Source: Spisula solida (lineage: Eukaryota > Mollusca > Bivalvia > Venerida > Mactridae). From it: a stretch of DNA of 64,000 bases. Made by a program: the position numbers and the translations under genes. This document shows positions 46,403-58,860 of the stretch, piece by piece. How positions within the stretch are numbered: the stretch's first letter is position 1; every line of letters starts with the position of its first letter. Location of the stretch: contig OX365948.1 of the NCBI GenBank assembly GCA_947247005.1, positions 34,104,601-34,168,600 on the forward strand, in the 5' to 3' direction. Under the pieces are notes generated by a model. It was not told the origin of the DNA and did not search any database. It saw nothing but the letters and a program-made list of their open reading frames with translations.

Positions 46403-46564
46403 TTTTTAAGCTGGTTCCAGTATCATGCAGAAAAAGAAACGTAACGTCAACGGCGTCGGGCTTTAAAATATGCGTTATGTCATAATGACGCCATAATTCT
46501 CACGTCGTGACGTTCCAATTGCGACGTGATTTTTTCCAATTACGGCACATTTTAAACAGAAAAT

Positions 46565-46712
46565 TTGTTGATTTTTGGTGTAAGATCAATTTTATTTCAC
46601 TTGTGATCACAGAAAATTAAATTTACACTCGTGGCTACGCCACTCATGAAAATATTGATCTTCTGTGATCACTCGGTGAAATAAAATTCTATCTTACACC
46701 AAAATCAACAAA
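46565..46712. repeat. Foldback sequence with arms of about 50 bp
   Basis: TTGTTGATTTTTGGTGTAAG, ATTTTATTTCAC and GTGATCACAGAA on the left (46565-46614) are inverted on the right (46661-46712). A smaller inner dyad surrounds the centre (ACTCGTGGCTACGCCACTCA). The GC-richer block just upstream (46440-46555) has several TGACG/CGTCA words and may belong to the same element. Confidence 0.8.
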
Positions 46713-46849
46713 TATCCTCTATGTATACTATATACATTATGCATAACTTTTGAATTTTAAATTTTGTGTACAATTGTAAAGGATTTTATTGAGTTGCATA
46801 ATTTATATTTTACAAAACTGATGCACATGTTCAGAAAACTTCTGTCTTT

Positions 46850-47165
46850 CCATGAACTAGTTCACCTCTATTTGGATGGGAAACACTGAAAAGTGTTTCA
46901 GATATTATCACTGCCTAAATGGGCAATGACTTCCCGCTTTGAGGGAAAAGACAGAAAGTTTTTTGTGGGATCACAAGGAATCCAGGCGCACTGCCCTAGT
47001 TCTTTCAAAATAGATTTCTTAGAGTTCCAAACCAGTTAATCTCTAGATGGGTGGGAAACACTGAAAAGCTTTTCTGAAATTTCCAGTGCCCTGGCCGAGA
47101 TTTGAACCAGGGCCCTCTGGATTGGTAGTCGAGAGTGCTAAACCACTCGGCCAGTCTGTTCAAAC
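46850..47165 (-). mobile_element. tRNA-derived SINE with duplicated body segment (minus strand)
   Basis: From about 47160 on the minus strand, ACTGGCCGAGTGGTTTAGCA is a clear A box and CCCTGGTTCAAATCTCGG a B box. The body follows: GGCACTGG, then CTTTTCAGTGTTTCCCACC, AACTGGTT, AGGGCAGTG and GAAGTCATTGCCCA. About 180 bp downstream AAACACTTTTCAGTGTTTCC with ATAGAGGTGAACTAGTT recurs, so part of the body is present twice. It is the same family as 58861-59217. Confidence 0.8.
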
Positions 47166-47169
47166 CATA

Positions 47170-47862
47170 GTTTAAAGTAATACTTTTATCATTGTTTAAT
47201 ACCTGCAAGCCTTGAGCGAGCAGGTATATTGGATAGCATAAAGTAAAAAGTCCATGGAGGGGCACGTGACCTGTTCTCGATGGTTTATGATTTAAAAACA
47301 AAAAATCCAAAAAAAGATGCATTTTGTAAGAATGTCGTGAACCAGACTAATTCCATTATTCCATGCGGATAACATCGGTCTTTGTCGCATTGCAATAGTT
47401 TATTTATTACAACCTTGAAACAGATGGACTGACAAACACAACAAATCAGTAAAATAAGACATTTAACAACAAATGATAATAAACTAGCAATGCTCCTGTA
47501 GGGATCTCAGGTGTATGACCATTTGTTGTAACCCAATGTCTGTATATATATCAAGCATTAGTCAGACTCCTTGTTTTGTGATAAAAATGGTGTCTGGTTG
47601 CACATGGCCAGAGAAATTTGTGTACATTATTAATCATAATTGGCATAGTTAGGTAAAACTAAAGTAAAATTAGCACTCTGAGGTTTGTTTCTATGAACTT
47701 GTGACCTCATCTATAGACACAGCACCTCAAGCACGGCTTTGTAATGATGTCTTTAATTACCTCACATATGGCTACCATATAGCTACATATATATAAAATA
47801 TTAACAATATTAACACATACACAGTGTATTGGCTTGTACTCATGTAACAACATGCTTTAAGA
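47170..47862. other. No recognised feature
   Basis: Nothing supportable was seen. Confidence 0.4.
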
Positions 47863-47864
47863 GG

Positions 47865-48125
47865 GGAGCAGTGGCTTAGAGGAGGTAGGTCACGCATTAT
47901 GAAATCTAGAGATCAAGGGTTCTATCCCCATCTGTGCCACTGCCAAACTTATCTGAGCAAGAATAACCCACAATGCAAAGTATAAGAATGGGTACCTGAG
48001 GGACTCAAGAACCAAATTCTGCTGTACTCGCTTCTGGCAACAGCGACACGTGTAATAGCCGACTCGTGCTTCAATGATCGGCTTAGGGGGAAGGTACAGT
48101 CGGTTGAACAGACGCATGTCTGAAT
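47865..48125 (+). mobile_element. tRNA-derived SINE, another family (plus strand)
   Basis: GCAGTGGCTTAGAGGAGGTA (from about 47868) fits an A box and CAAGGGTTCTATCCCCAT (from about 47913) a B box. The body continues GTGCCACTGCCAAACTTATC, then ATGGGTACCTGAGGGACTCA. It is not similar to the AAACACTTTTCAGTGTTT family. The 3' end is approximate. Confidence 0.65.
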
Positions 48126-48197
48126 ATAAACTTCACTTGTTTCATTAACATTGATAGTACTTTGTTTAGAATCTGAAATTTGCATATACGGTATATA

Positions 48198-48927
48198 CAG
48201 TGGAACCCCTCTAATCCGGACCCCTCTAATCCGGAAACCCCTCTTATCCAGACAAATCATCTGGTCCCAAATTTTGTCCTTCATGTTTTAATGTGATTTT
48301 ACCCCTCCAATCCGGAACCCCTCTACTCCGGAAACCGGACAAATTTTCAGGAACCAGTTATAGATTTGCTCGAAAATTCACTCCTTGGATCCGGACAGTC
48401 TATGTAGACAATTTTCGTGTTGACAGGTGTAATTCAACATCTTGTATATTCCCAATATCTTGGGGACAATGAAAGGTGTGAAAAATGACAATAGGCTTTA
48501 TAACTCCAACCAACTGGGATACTAACAGACATAGTCACATAATTAAATTAATCCAATTATACAACACTATGTGTGAAAATGTCATAATTGTCATTGGCTT
48601 TAAAATTTGCTATTAACCATACAGAGTCATGCAGCTTGCTGTTTCATATTTTGTATGAATGAAAATTTTGTGTAATACAAATTAAGTTTTGTTGAATAAA
48701 TATGTTAGAACAATCTGAAGCATCTTAAGTTAGTGTCTGTTGTCAATAAGTTTGTGTGTTGTATGCAATACATGGACACAATGTAATACCTTCCAAGTAC
48801 GAGGGTAATCAAATAACATAGGCTGAGCAGATCTAATGTATAAATAGAAACCCCTCTAATCCAGAAACCCCTCTTATCCGGACTTTTTGTCTGGTCCGGA
48901 CAGGTCTGGATTAGAGGGGTTCCACTG
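48198..48927. mobile_element. Non-autonomous Tigger/pogo-like element (730 bp)
   Basis: Inverted ends CAGTGGAACCCCTCTAATCC (25 bases, one mismatch), flanked by TA at 48196-48197 and 48928-48929. Both subterminal regions carry several CCCCTCTAATCCGGA / CCCCTCTTATCCGGAC words. No transposase is encoded; the middle is ordinary AT-rich sequence. Confidence 0.88.
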
Positions 48928-48929
48928 TA

Positions 48930-49552
48930 CCAGCACCCTTATGAATTTGTTTATTTTGTTACATTTCCGTCCAACATGTTTTCGGCCTTTGTCGTTCCAA
49001 ATATACAACATGGTGGAGTCAAAATACACGATACATCAGACACATCGGTCAAAAAAAAAAGAAAAGAACAACACGCTTTTGACACAGAAAGTGACTACCG
49101 TAAATGACACCTCATATCAAATATTCAATATAAAGTTTATAAACACAATTATAATGATATAACAACCGCACAGTTGAATGCCTCCTCACTCCCTGAGGGA
49201 TAACCTATTGTGCTAATTAACTTCGCTATGACCTATGTGTGACCTTAATATACTTATTGTGTCCTTCTGTCACCTTGTTAATTATTGTACTAATTCAAAC
49301 CTATCTGTTTCATCTGGGAGCAATCATACGGTAAGGTAATCAAATAACGTGTAAACAACTCAATACTGTATGCTTTCAATGTCAAACTGTTGGTAGATAA
49401 TATACTACATACAATTGAGCATTGGTAGATTATTACCAATGATATTTATGAATGATATTAGGGTTAGTATAGTCCAGTCCAGGATAAAAATCCAGTGACG
49501 CAGTGGTGGAGTCCACTATAACGGTGTAAAACCAATTATAAAGGCTTATACT
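48930..49552. other. No recognised feature
   Basis: A 91-residue plus frame at 48887-49162 overlaps the right end of the TIR element and is not a gene. Nothing else was seen. Confidence 0.4.
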
Positions 49553-49555
49553 GTA

Positions 49556-49769
49556 TAGTTCGCCGGAGATAACACTAGCCTTTGTTTACAAATAAAAATG
49601 AAAACTAAATACATTTTCGATATTCATTTTTGTTCAATTATGTGCATATACACTTTCAATGATATACTCTTTAAATCTACACTGATAACTGGCGGCCATT
49701 CAACCGTGCAGTGTTTATCATTTGCTTTGTTTGTTTATTGATAAGGCTAGAGTTATCCCCGGCGAACTA
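49556..49769. mobile_element. Small MITE (214 bp)
   Basis: Inverted ends TAGTTCGCCGGRGATAAC then WCTAGCCTT (27 bases, two mismatches), flanked by TA at 49554-49555 and 49770-49771. TATA is also shared on both sides, so the exact end could shift by two bases. AT-rich interior, no coding capacity. Confidence 0.85.
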
Positions 49770-50009
49770 TACAAACAACTATAATTTCAATGCTAAACTA
49801 GCAAACTAAACTTCGCTGTACCTGTTTAGACAATGGTTGTGATTTTTTGCGTACACATAAACTGCAACGTCACTGTCACAATATCCTAACTGGACTATAC
49901 AATTCAGCATCGGTAGATTATTACCAATGATATTTACGATTGATATCAGGATTAGTAGTAGATGTCACTGGCTATATTGCCTCAGGCATGTAACGTGGAT
50001 CACTGCCTG

Positions 50010-50230
50010 GCATTATGATTACATGTATGGAACTCCAAAGATTAGGTCAAACTGACTGACATCTTATAGTGCTGACATGGTTTTTCTTTGAATTGGCCTA
50101 TTAACCTAGATTTTGACCCAAGATGACCCAGTAGCGGAATTGATAGCCTAGATAGCAGAAAAACAAGCATTGTGACCAAGTTTCATAATATCAAGTCACT
50201 TTGTATCAAGTGTCAGCAGTTAAATTGACA
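50010..50230 (+). repeat. TTGACCTAG-type dispersed repeat (fragment)
   Basis: TTTTTCTTTGAATTGGCCTA, TAGATTTTGACCCAAGATG, ACCCAGTAG and TGTGACCAAGTTTCATAA follow the order seen at 625-900 and 55120-55560. Confidence 0.65.
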
Positions 50231-50234
50231 TTTT

Positions 50235-51250
50235 TACTTACAAATAATTTATAATAGGAGAGTGATCTCGTAGTTAAATATTGTAATTATTATTTGGGCT
50301 TTGCTTAAAGTTGTTCTTTGCTCAGTACACAATACATTTTAATGTTCTGGAAAATACTTACATTCAATAACAAACCCAAAATTAACCAATGATATTATGT
50401 CATGCTCGTAAGATAGAAACCGATCATGTAACAAATATGCACAGAATTATTCATAAATGCCAGCGTGACTTAAAGCTGTTCTTTATAAAGAGAGTGTGGC
50501 ATGCAGTGGTCAAATCACATTCTTCAAGTATGACATAAGCCGGCCCGCAATAAACAAAGATGATCGTTTTGTACGTTACAGTTGACAACATTGATAAAAG
50601 GCTACAATGACCTCATATTACGGACTAATGGTCACCAGCGGTCAACCTGCACATACAAAATACCAGAATAATATAGGAGTGACCATAGGTGGTTACATGC
50701 AGTGTTACGATGTATTTATATACAAAAGGACAATTCAATTGACAGATGAACATAGGCGTTAAACAGTAACTTATGATCATTTTCACAGTTCCTAATTTAG
50801 TGTCGATATTACTGTTTAAAAAGTCATTATCATATAATTATGTGTACATACTAATAGTATACTGCTGTAAATGATTTTTATTGGCTTTTATTGACAAAAG
50901 AACATTTAATTAACAGGTATGTGACAATCATTTTGATACAGGATAGGTAAACTTAATGGATTGCAGAGCACTTCGTGTTCAATGGTTTAGTTACAATCAG
51001 GTATTGATCCATCTGGTATTCAGTTGATTGGAAACCTGGAACAGTCATTAGTGTTAAAGGTGTACCAACAACCTTGAACTTTGATCTTCTAAACTCAAAT
51101 CAATTGGGGCCATTTACTGATCAACCTTGACCAACCACCCAATAATGTTTCAAGATCTTGGGCCTAACCATTCTGAATTTATTCATAATGGAAACCATTT
51201 ATACTATAATGGTAATCATCAGGCAACTTTGACTTTTGACCGACTGACCT
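50235..51250. other. No recognised feature
   Basis: About 1 kb of AT-rich sequence with nothing supportable. Confidence 0.4.
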
Positions 51251-51254
51251 CAAA

Positions 51255-51925
51255 ATTAACATAATGCGGAAGACAAGTAGAAAACGGAAGGCATTATGTG
51301 GAAGACATGTAGAAGACCAATGACATTATGCAGGAGACATGTAAAAGATATTATGCGGGAGACGTGTAAAAGGCATTATGCGGGAGACATGTAGAAGACT
51401 GAAGGCATTATGTGGGAGACATGTAGAAGACTGAAGGCATTATGCGGGAGAATGTAGAAGACTGAAGGCATTATGCGGGAGACATATAGAAGGCATTATG
51501 CGGGAGACATATAGAAGACATAATGTGGGAGACATGTAGAAGACTGAAGGCATTATGCGGGAGACATATAGAAGGCATTATGCGGGAGACATGTAGAAGA
51601 CATTATGCAGGAGACATGTCAAAGACTGAAGACATTATGAAGACATTATGCGGGAGAATGTAGAAGACTGAAGACATTATGTGGGAGACATGTAGAAGAC
51701 ATTATGTGGGAGACATGTAGAAGACATTATGCGGGAGACATGAAGAAGATTAAATACATTATATGTGAGACATGTAGAAGACATAATGTGGAGGAGACAT
51801 GTAGAAGACATCATGTGGGAGACATTAGAAGACTGAAGACACTATGCAGGAGACATGTAGAAGACATCATGCAGAAGACACGTAGAAGACATTATGCAGG
51901 AGACATGTAGAAGACTGAATACGTT
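51255..51925 (+). repeat. 24-bp / 33-bp minisatellite, about 25 copies
   Basis: Base unit GACATTATGCGGGAGACATG plus TAGA (24 bp). Many units carry an added AGACTGAAG, giving 33 bp. The two lengths alternate irregularly. Both are multiples of three, so a short Arg-Arg-His repeat frame stays open without being a gene. Confidence 0.92.
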
Positions 51926-51929
51926 ATAT

Positions 51930-54900
51930 ATGCAGTTGACATAATTTCTGATCTTCTGAAAATTTAAACATCAAAAAACCTTTACAGCATTGGTTGTCTA
52001 ACAAGACTTGACAGATTGATTAACACGAAGACCAGAAATATGCATGTGAATCTCTTTATCAGAAAATACTATGTCAATGCATCCAGTGCGTTGTTTATAA
52101 CTCCTATTAACTCTGCTACATAGAAATAAAACTCAAAGCTATAATTGTTTCCATTATCTCTTATGAAACAATTCCTGCGTCAATTCCTGCATCACTCTGA
52201 TGTCACAACACTCTCCGTTATACCATATGGAAGTATTTAAACTGCCAAGCCTCTCAAGACTGTAATTCTAGAAGGAATTTCCTGACACATTTATCTAGCT
52301 GTTTTATTGTGTACTAAGAACTTGCATACAACAACAGCTATAGCGACATGTCACGCTATCTAAGACATTTCTGACATATGTGAGCACTCTTACAATGTTC
52401 TTCACTTCAGGATTTGGTTTTAAAAGTCAAAGACTCTTATTGAACAAATTCCATGACCGATTTTTTTATCCCATGACCGATTTTTTCTCTGATTCGAAAA
52501 ATACCCATATTTTGGATATTCTGTTCCAATGTGATGATGGCTTTCAGTCTCACAACATTTTTCCTGGAATGTTTGAGATACAATGTACCTCTCTTAAAGG
52601 GCCATAGTTCTGGTCCCCAAACCTTATAAATCACAGGAATCAATTCAGCAAGTCCTGAGAGACCCAGTAAATTGAGTAAGTCCAGCGAACCAGTAAGTCC
52701 CGTAGACATACAGTGATTTTTCTTGAACAAAATTAAACAGCCTGTGCTTTTAAAATTGGGAAAGTTTAGCGCAACAATTCATGAAATTGGGAATTATTAA
52801 AAAAGATTGTTTTGGTTTAAAGTGTTCATATTTTGCTATTTCTACTGATAATACTCTAGTCATATGTAGCAGCAACTTTTGCAAGTTTGAAAATTACTGT
52901 AGTTGCTTTGAAACCAGCGAGCACAAAAGGGGGAAAATATGCATACTTTTTGGGAAAAAATTATGATTTTTTTGGGAAAAATGGAGGTTATTTTGCTAGG
53001 GGAAGGTGCCTGTATTTGGCCCTAAAAATAGCCCAAAACAATCACTGACATAGCAAATCCTGAAAGACCCGCCCAGGAAGAACATGAGACTACCAAATAC
53101 TAGTAATCCATTAAAACTCTAAGGGATCGAGAAAGTACCAGAGAGCCAGTTAATCCAAGAGGCCCTGTATTTAGTCCCAGAATGCAGTTAGTGTTTCAAA
53201 GCCCCAATAAGACTAAAATACACAATAACTTTCCAGTCCCTCCTCCAGTTACTCACTGTCCCAGACACCCCAAAGATACCAGACTTACAGATTATAGTTC
53301 AAACAATAGATTAGACTCAGGACACTTAATTGGAACCAGGAGGAGTAATATTAACCTTACTTACTAAATGTATAGAATTGCAGTAGTTTAGAGAATTGAT
53401 TTAACCTACAAAATTCTTCAGAATAACTTTTTTGAGAAATTTTGATGTCACAAAAAATATTACTATACAGTAAAAGACTTCAGACAACAATAAGTAACAC
53501 TGCAATGATCCACTGTTCCTCCCATCAGTGACTTAGTAGTCTAGACATGACTTGATATCAATTAACTATTGTCTTCTTGTCTGGAATATGATAGTTGCTA
53601 GCAACCAATAGGCCAGTAAAACAGAAATAACAAGATAGAACTGTGACAGTTATGTTCTCCTATTAGAATATTTCGAGATGATTATTATGATCAATGGCCT
53701 GATCCTGTAGCCATACAAGTATAATTATAGCTTTGTTCTAAGTTGGTAATTTCCTAGAAAATACAGTCAACCGAGTGAGCACTGTGATTGAGTTTTGCAG
53801 TGAAATGAGGCTGAAAAAAAACATTTAGAGCCCTGCCTATGGAAGTAGAAGGATTGGCATGTGAACGACAGTGAATACCTAGAGCCCTGTTGTTATGTAA
53901 CAGATGATTGAAGGTGGCCTGGACTTCAGGCAGCTACTGTGAGTACCATAATGGTTTTAACTGTAAAATTTACTTTCACTATAACCCAGCATCCTCCAAT
54001 AAATTAAGCTCAACTAAAATGCCACACTGACACAATGAAGCAATTTTCTACTGTATGCATCTTTTAGACAAGATTGCTGGCATTGTATCTGGGCCATAAT
54101 GATTTAAAAGAATTAATTAAAGCTTTTATCAAAGAAATCCCTTCTCCTGACTCATACCTACCCAGTAAGAACCCCTATACAACCTGACTAGGGGCCAGTA
54201 AATCTATCAACGTTCAAAGAGACTGACCTTTTATCACCAGCATCTTTCACAAATTGCAGAGATTACCAATTGTCCAGCTTGCATAATGAAACCCATTGAG
54301 CAAAATGATAAATGATTTTTGGCTGAGGTCAAGAGTTGAGCATATGATCAGGCCAACAATCATGTACTATGATGTAATAGAGGTCAAGTTAACCTGAGAA
54401 TAACCTGACTTGACCAACATCCAGGCAATCAATTATTGACCTCTTCACAACATTACAAGACCTAGCTTGCCAAAAAGCAATTCACAAAACCAAAGGCGAC
54501 TGATTGTGTGATAAGAACTTACAGCAGACAGGTAACAATTTAAACCAATCGTTATATACAGTGTTCCCAAACATATTTATTCTCAAGGGTAAACTTACCC
54601 CCTGGACACAAAAGTTTAGGGTATGGTCAGATTTTTGGCAATTACGCAATCAATTAAAAGCTTCAAGAGTTTTGATTCTAAGTCCAAAGACCATGGTGCT
54701 AGTCAGTTTTGCAGAAATATGCCCCTTTTTCATTGTCAAGAAAATTGTGAGAATACCCAGAGCCATTATGTGGTAGTCTGTTTTTTTTATATTTGCTACT
54801 GTTCTTCTCCATGTTTGTTATCCTATGTTGTTTCTTTTCGTCAAAGGATTAATCGTCTCGGTTTTTGTTTTCTAACTTAAACTGTAAACAGCTTCATATT

Positions 54901-54980
54901 TTAGCAGACGAATCTAGGATGGCAGATTATGGTTATCGCAACGTTGCATTAGTATGAAAATTGAATTGCATTATTCAAAG
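51930..54980. other. No recognised feature
   Basis: About 3 kb. CATGACCGATTTTTT is directly repeated near 52455-52490. Open frames of 61-97 residues (52380-52730, 54504-54880) do not resemble known families. GGGAAAA words near 52930-52980 suggest a decayed repeat. Confidence 0.4.
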
Positions 54981-54984
54981 CAGT

Positions 54985-55625
54985 AGAACAACACAAGAGG
55001 GACCAAAGGGCCCTAGGTCGCTCACCTGTCTTAGTAGTTCATGCAGGCCCCTTAATTGTAATCAAGTAAATGCAGCCTCTATTGCATGCACAAGGTTTTC
55101 ATATTGCCTTAACAAGAGACCTTAATTTGTAATTTCAATCACATTAACCCATATTGAAGATTTGTCTAGGATTTCACCTAATGACCTAGTTTGTAAACCC
55201 AGATAATCCAATATCGAACTTGACCTAGATTTTTTTGAGATATCATTGTGACCCAGTTTCATAAAGATTAGGTCAAAATTGTGACCTCTAGTGACTACAC
55301 GAGGTTTTTGTATGATTTGACCTTGTGACATAGTTTTTTACCCTGGATGACCCAATATCGCACTTGACCTTGATTTTGTTGAGGTGATCATTGTGACTGA
55401 GTTTCATAAAGATTAGGTCAAAATTGTGACCTCTAGTGACTACACAAAGTTGGTCTATGCCCCAATATCGAACTTGACCTAGATTTTGTTGAGATGATTA
55501 TTGTGACCAAGTTTCATAAAGATTAGGCCAAAATTGTGATCCCAAGTGTCTACACAAGCAAATTGTTGACGGACGACGGACAGAGAGTGATCACAAAAGC
55601 TCACTCTTGTCACTTTGTGACAGAT
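54985..55625 (+). mobile_element. Hairpin-ended GACG-tract element, third family, containing TTGACCTAG units
   Basis: Begins GAGGGACCAAAGGGCCCTAG then GTCGCTCACCTGTC. The middle carries three or so diverged units of GACCTAGATTTTGTTGAG, TTTCATAAAGATTAGGTCAA and AATTGTGACCTCTAGTGACT. A short GACGGACGACGGAC tract (about 55569) precedes a 3' hairpin: AGCTCACTCTTGTCAC, then GTGACAGATGAGCT (to about 55630), running into AATAAAAC. The start word GCTCACCTGTC echoes the hairpin arms, as in the families at 9859 and 28478. Confidence 0.75.
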
Positions 55626-55634
55626 GAGCTAATA

Positions 55635-55860
55635 AAACAGTGGACAAGAAGTCACCTATCCCATATTTGGTCATACTGGTTTCAGTGCGCTATTATATTG
55701 CCTGAAAAAATGAATCTGTACCTGAAACAACAGCTTTTCTTGTAGATTTGACTTTCCGGTACTCACCCACCTTACACAGTGTCATGTAGAAGCGTGACAG
55801 CTGACACTGGTATCAGCTTGCACCGTGAACAAACATTAACCTGCAGTGCCTTGAGCACGG
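55635..55860. other. No recognised feature
   Basis: Short stretch, nothing supportable. Confidence 0.35.
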
Positions 55861-55862
55861 TA

Positions 55863-55955
55863 ATATACCGGGTAATCCACAGAAAACAGTAGAATACAAT
55901 CTATATTATACCGGGTAATCCACAGAAAACAGTAAAAGTAAAATCTATATAGTTA
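55863..55955 (+). repeat. Tandem duplication of about 47 bp
   Basis: ATACCGGGTAATCCACAGAA then AACAGTA occurs at about 55864 and 55911, each followed by AAATCTATAT-like sequence. Confidence 0.85.
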
Positions 55956-56037
55956 TTCTACTATGCAGATTAAGGTCAACACAAATTTATATAGCAGTGA
56001 TCTTGGTAAAATGCTGATACACAATATGTTTATCTAA

Positions 56038-56183
56038 AAAAAAATGCCGAGCATAGCCTTTATTTGCCAGTCAGCTTTATGCTGAAATATGGCAGGCATA
56101 TATGTGTGCCCCCACCCGGATTTGAACCCGGGTCGCCAGATTAGACGGCAAGCGCGCTAACCATTGAGCTACGGAGGCCACAC
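56038..56183 (-). mobile_element. tRNA-like sequence, probably a short SINE (minus strand)
   Basis: On the minus strand from 56182, GCCTCCG pairs with TGGGGGC as a 7-bp acceptor stem (two wobbles), followed by TAGCTCAATGGTTAGCGC (A box), a shortened anticodon arm, and the T arm CCCGGGTTCAAATCCGGG (B box). The segment between the D arm and the T stem is about two bases short for a normal tRNA, so this is not called a functional tRNA gene. The body ends AAATAAAGGC...GGCATTTTTTTTT, and ATCTAA occurs at both sides (56032-56037, 56184-56189), a weak target duplication. Confidence 0.65.
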
Positions 56184-56194
56184 ATCTAAGCTGT

Positions 56195-58245
56195 GATTAT
56201 TTTGGATTAAAAGAGCAGCTAAAGCTACATTTTTGGTGACCAATATTGCGTTGGCTTTTACTCTGAATCATAGCTAAAATGCAGCTTTTTTGGCATGGGT
56301 TACAGCAGGTTACAATATTTTTCAGCAATTGTACCCAGAGCTGCAATATTAACTTGTTTGTTGGCTTTAAATAGAATATACATAGGACCTGTTGGATAAT
56401 ACATGTATGGAAGTGTAAGCAAATTAACTTAGTTTTTACGTATGGTGATGTTGACCTAAGAATATATACAATCGTGTTATCGAAGTAGATGGACCAGCAG
56501 CTGTTGTCATTCGTTTAGTCTTCAGTTATTTGTTGGTTTTCAGATTAATGTTACAATTCAATTGTAAGTTATGATGATAAAAATGAAAAATTAAATTTAC
56601 ATTGTGTTCAAAGTAAACTACCAAATATCTTTGATCAAAATGCAGCTCTGCGTACATGTATGCATTTACATTTAAATATATATACTAATATGGGAGGCCA
56701 AAACTGACTGCTAAGGTTTTTTTTCCACACAAAAGGTATGTCTCGCACAAAGGGCCTTAACTCTGGCAACAGGGCCCTAACTACACTTTGGGGGACTGGG
56801 ACCAGGGCCCTGAGGTAGTTTATTGAAGTTGTTATGAAGAAAAGGGAGAATTTTGTCTTTCATAAATATCGATACTATCATATTAGTAATACATATTAAC
56901 AATACAAAAAGCCAATTTCAAGCTATAACAACAGCTACAACAACTGCTGAACAACATTTTACAAAATAAACTTTATTTAGGTAGTGGCAAACAAAGGCTT
57001 CAGATTAGCTCAAGTTCAGATCACTATAGCGTCATCTTTTCAAATTTTACTTAAAAAGAGTTATATAAAACTTTTAAAGTTACATTTTGAACAGGTAGTT
57101 GTGTAAATGAAATCAATATGATGATGTGAACAAAAGCATGTTACAGTAACGATTTAAGTAGTTAGATAAATGTTTGTACGCTTAGAAAAATCCTGAATAG
57201 AACATAATGACTGATGAGACGCTAAGATTAAGGAACCCCAAGTATCTTAAAAGAGCTGAAAAACTAGTCTTTATATATGAAAAAACAAACTGAAAAGAGT
57301 CTATACATTTTCCGTTGTTTGGGGTCAGTAGGTAATCATCTAGAAATTGTAGGGTCAATTTAAATTTCAATGAACGTGAAACTCTCCCACATAAAGAATC
57401 ACTATACAATAAAATGAAAACCATCCCATTTTGTGTTTCAATAATCGGCTCACACGCCAAAAACAGGTATCATGGTTACGATTTCTACCTGTTTTACATC
57501 AGTCCGGCGCTCACCAATTAAACTAACATTGACCATAAATTATGAACAGTTATCTTAGGGAAAACTATTAGTGCGGGTAAAAAGACACCAACTAAAGAAT
57601 TTCATTGATAAACTGGGATGATACAGGTTTTTGTCACATAAAAGGTTCTCAGCGGAAGTGTGGGATAGTTAATGTTCGTGTATGGTGTAGCGATTATGCA
57701 TTGATAAGACACAGCCATATAATGTATCCCTAGTGACCCCTATTTACCCTTACTTGACACTTTGTGCAAGAAAATGATAGTTTCATTAAATAATTAGTTA
57801 TTTGCCTAGCTGTAGATATTGTAGTTAATAAAGTATACCAATTATAGTAGATATAGAGGGCTGTTGTTTTTTTGGGAAGGGTTGGGTGGGGGGTCGGGGG
57901 TCTTAGGCACCCTGATTGCCCTTAATAATTTTAACCAAATTATATAGAACAGGAAATAATTTATACAATACTTTTTAATCAGTATTGAAAGTAACAAATG
58001 GTGAAACCAATGTTGCTGATAGTATTTAATGAGACAGTTATCCAATGCAAACAGAAATGTTGCCAATTAAGCAACAGGCTAATTGAAAATGCAATATGAT
58101 ATATAATAACCAGTAAAGAAGTATGTGTCTATATCTGTAATGAGTTAATCAAGTTTCTTTTTTTTTTAATTTTCAATTGTCATACTTGAATTCACAAAAG
58201 CTCTGTGAGTCGCATGTGTCACCTGACGACATGCACATTTTTCAT
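56195..58245. other. No recognised feature
   Basis: About 2 kb. A 92-residue minus frame (57182-57460) has hydrophobic stretches but matches no family I know. Words AGGGCCTTAACTCTGGCAA and AGGGCCCTAACTAC near 56750-56790 look like short repeats. Nothing else was seen. Confidence 0.4.
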
Positions 58246-58249
58246 GAAA

Positions 58250-58860
58250 AACTATCCAGTATTGGGCTACATGAGTTCTCTAGTCATCTGACCTTAAAAT
58301 GACAAAGTTATGCTCTGGACAAAATAATGTCCTCATTAAATCTATCAAAGGGGAATTATTCAAAAACTACACAAGGTAGAGTTATGATTCTTGCACACTG
58401 CAATTCATGTCACAGCAAGAAACATTCATACCAATTTTGGAGTCATTCATGGTGACAAAAATATGCCCCGGACAAGAAATGCTTATAAAATCAATCAAAG
58501 GGAAATAATTCAAAAATGGTACAAGGTAGAGTTATGGTTCTTGTAGACTGGACTAGGACCTTTTGTTAAAAACATGCATACCAAGTTTCAAGTCATTCAA
58601 CCTTATAGTGACAAAGTTATGCTCTGGACTAAAAATGCTCTAATAAAATCAATCAAAGGAAAATAATTCAAAAACGATGCAAGGTAGAGTTAGGGTTCTT
58701 GCGCACTGCACTTCGGCTTATTGTAAGAAACATGCATACCAAATCTTGAGTCATTTGAATTTAAGGTGACAAAGTTATGCTCTGGACAAGAAAATTCAGC
58801 CGCTACTACCGCAGACGACAAAAGTAACCCCTTTTCAGGCGACACAATAATAAAAATTGT
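58250..58860 (+). repeat. Dispersed repeat with 158-bp internal tandem units (copy 2)
   Basis: GTTATGCTCTGGAC-type words recur near 58308, 58459, 58616 and 58774, a step of about 155-158 bp, in the same orientation as copy 1 at 1-620. The 3' part again has a CGC/CGA-rich stretch and TTTTCAGGCGACACAA. The copies have diverged, mostly by point changes. A SINE is inserted directly at its 3' end. Confidence 0.8.

Noticed and set aside
56110..56182. Functional tRNA gene on the minus strand
   Set aside because: The acceptor and T stems are good, but the segment between the D arm and the T stem is about two bases short and the anticodon stem does not form with a 7-base loop. A SINE head or tRNA pseudogene fits better.
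57182..57460. 92-residue minus-strand frame as a small gene
   Set aside because: No recognised domain, no supporting splice or promoter signals, and length is within chance for this composition.
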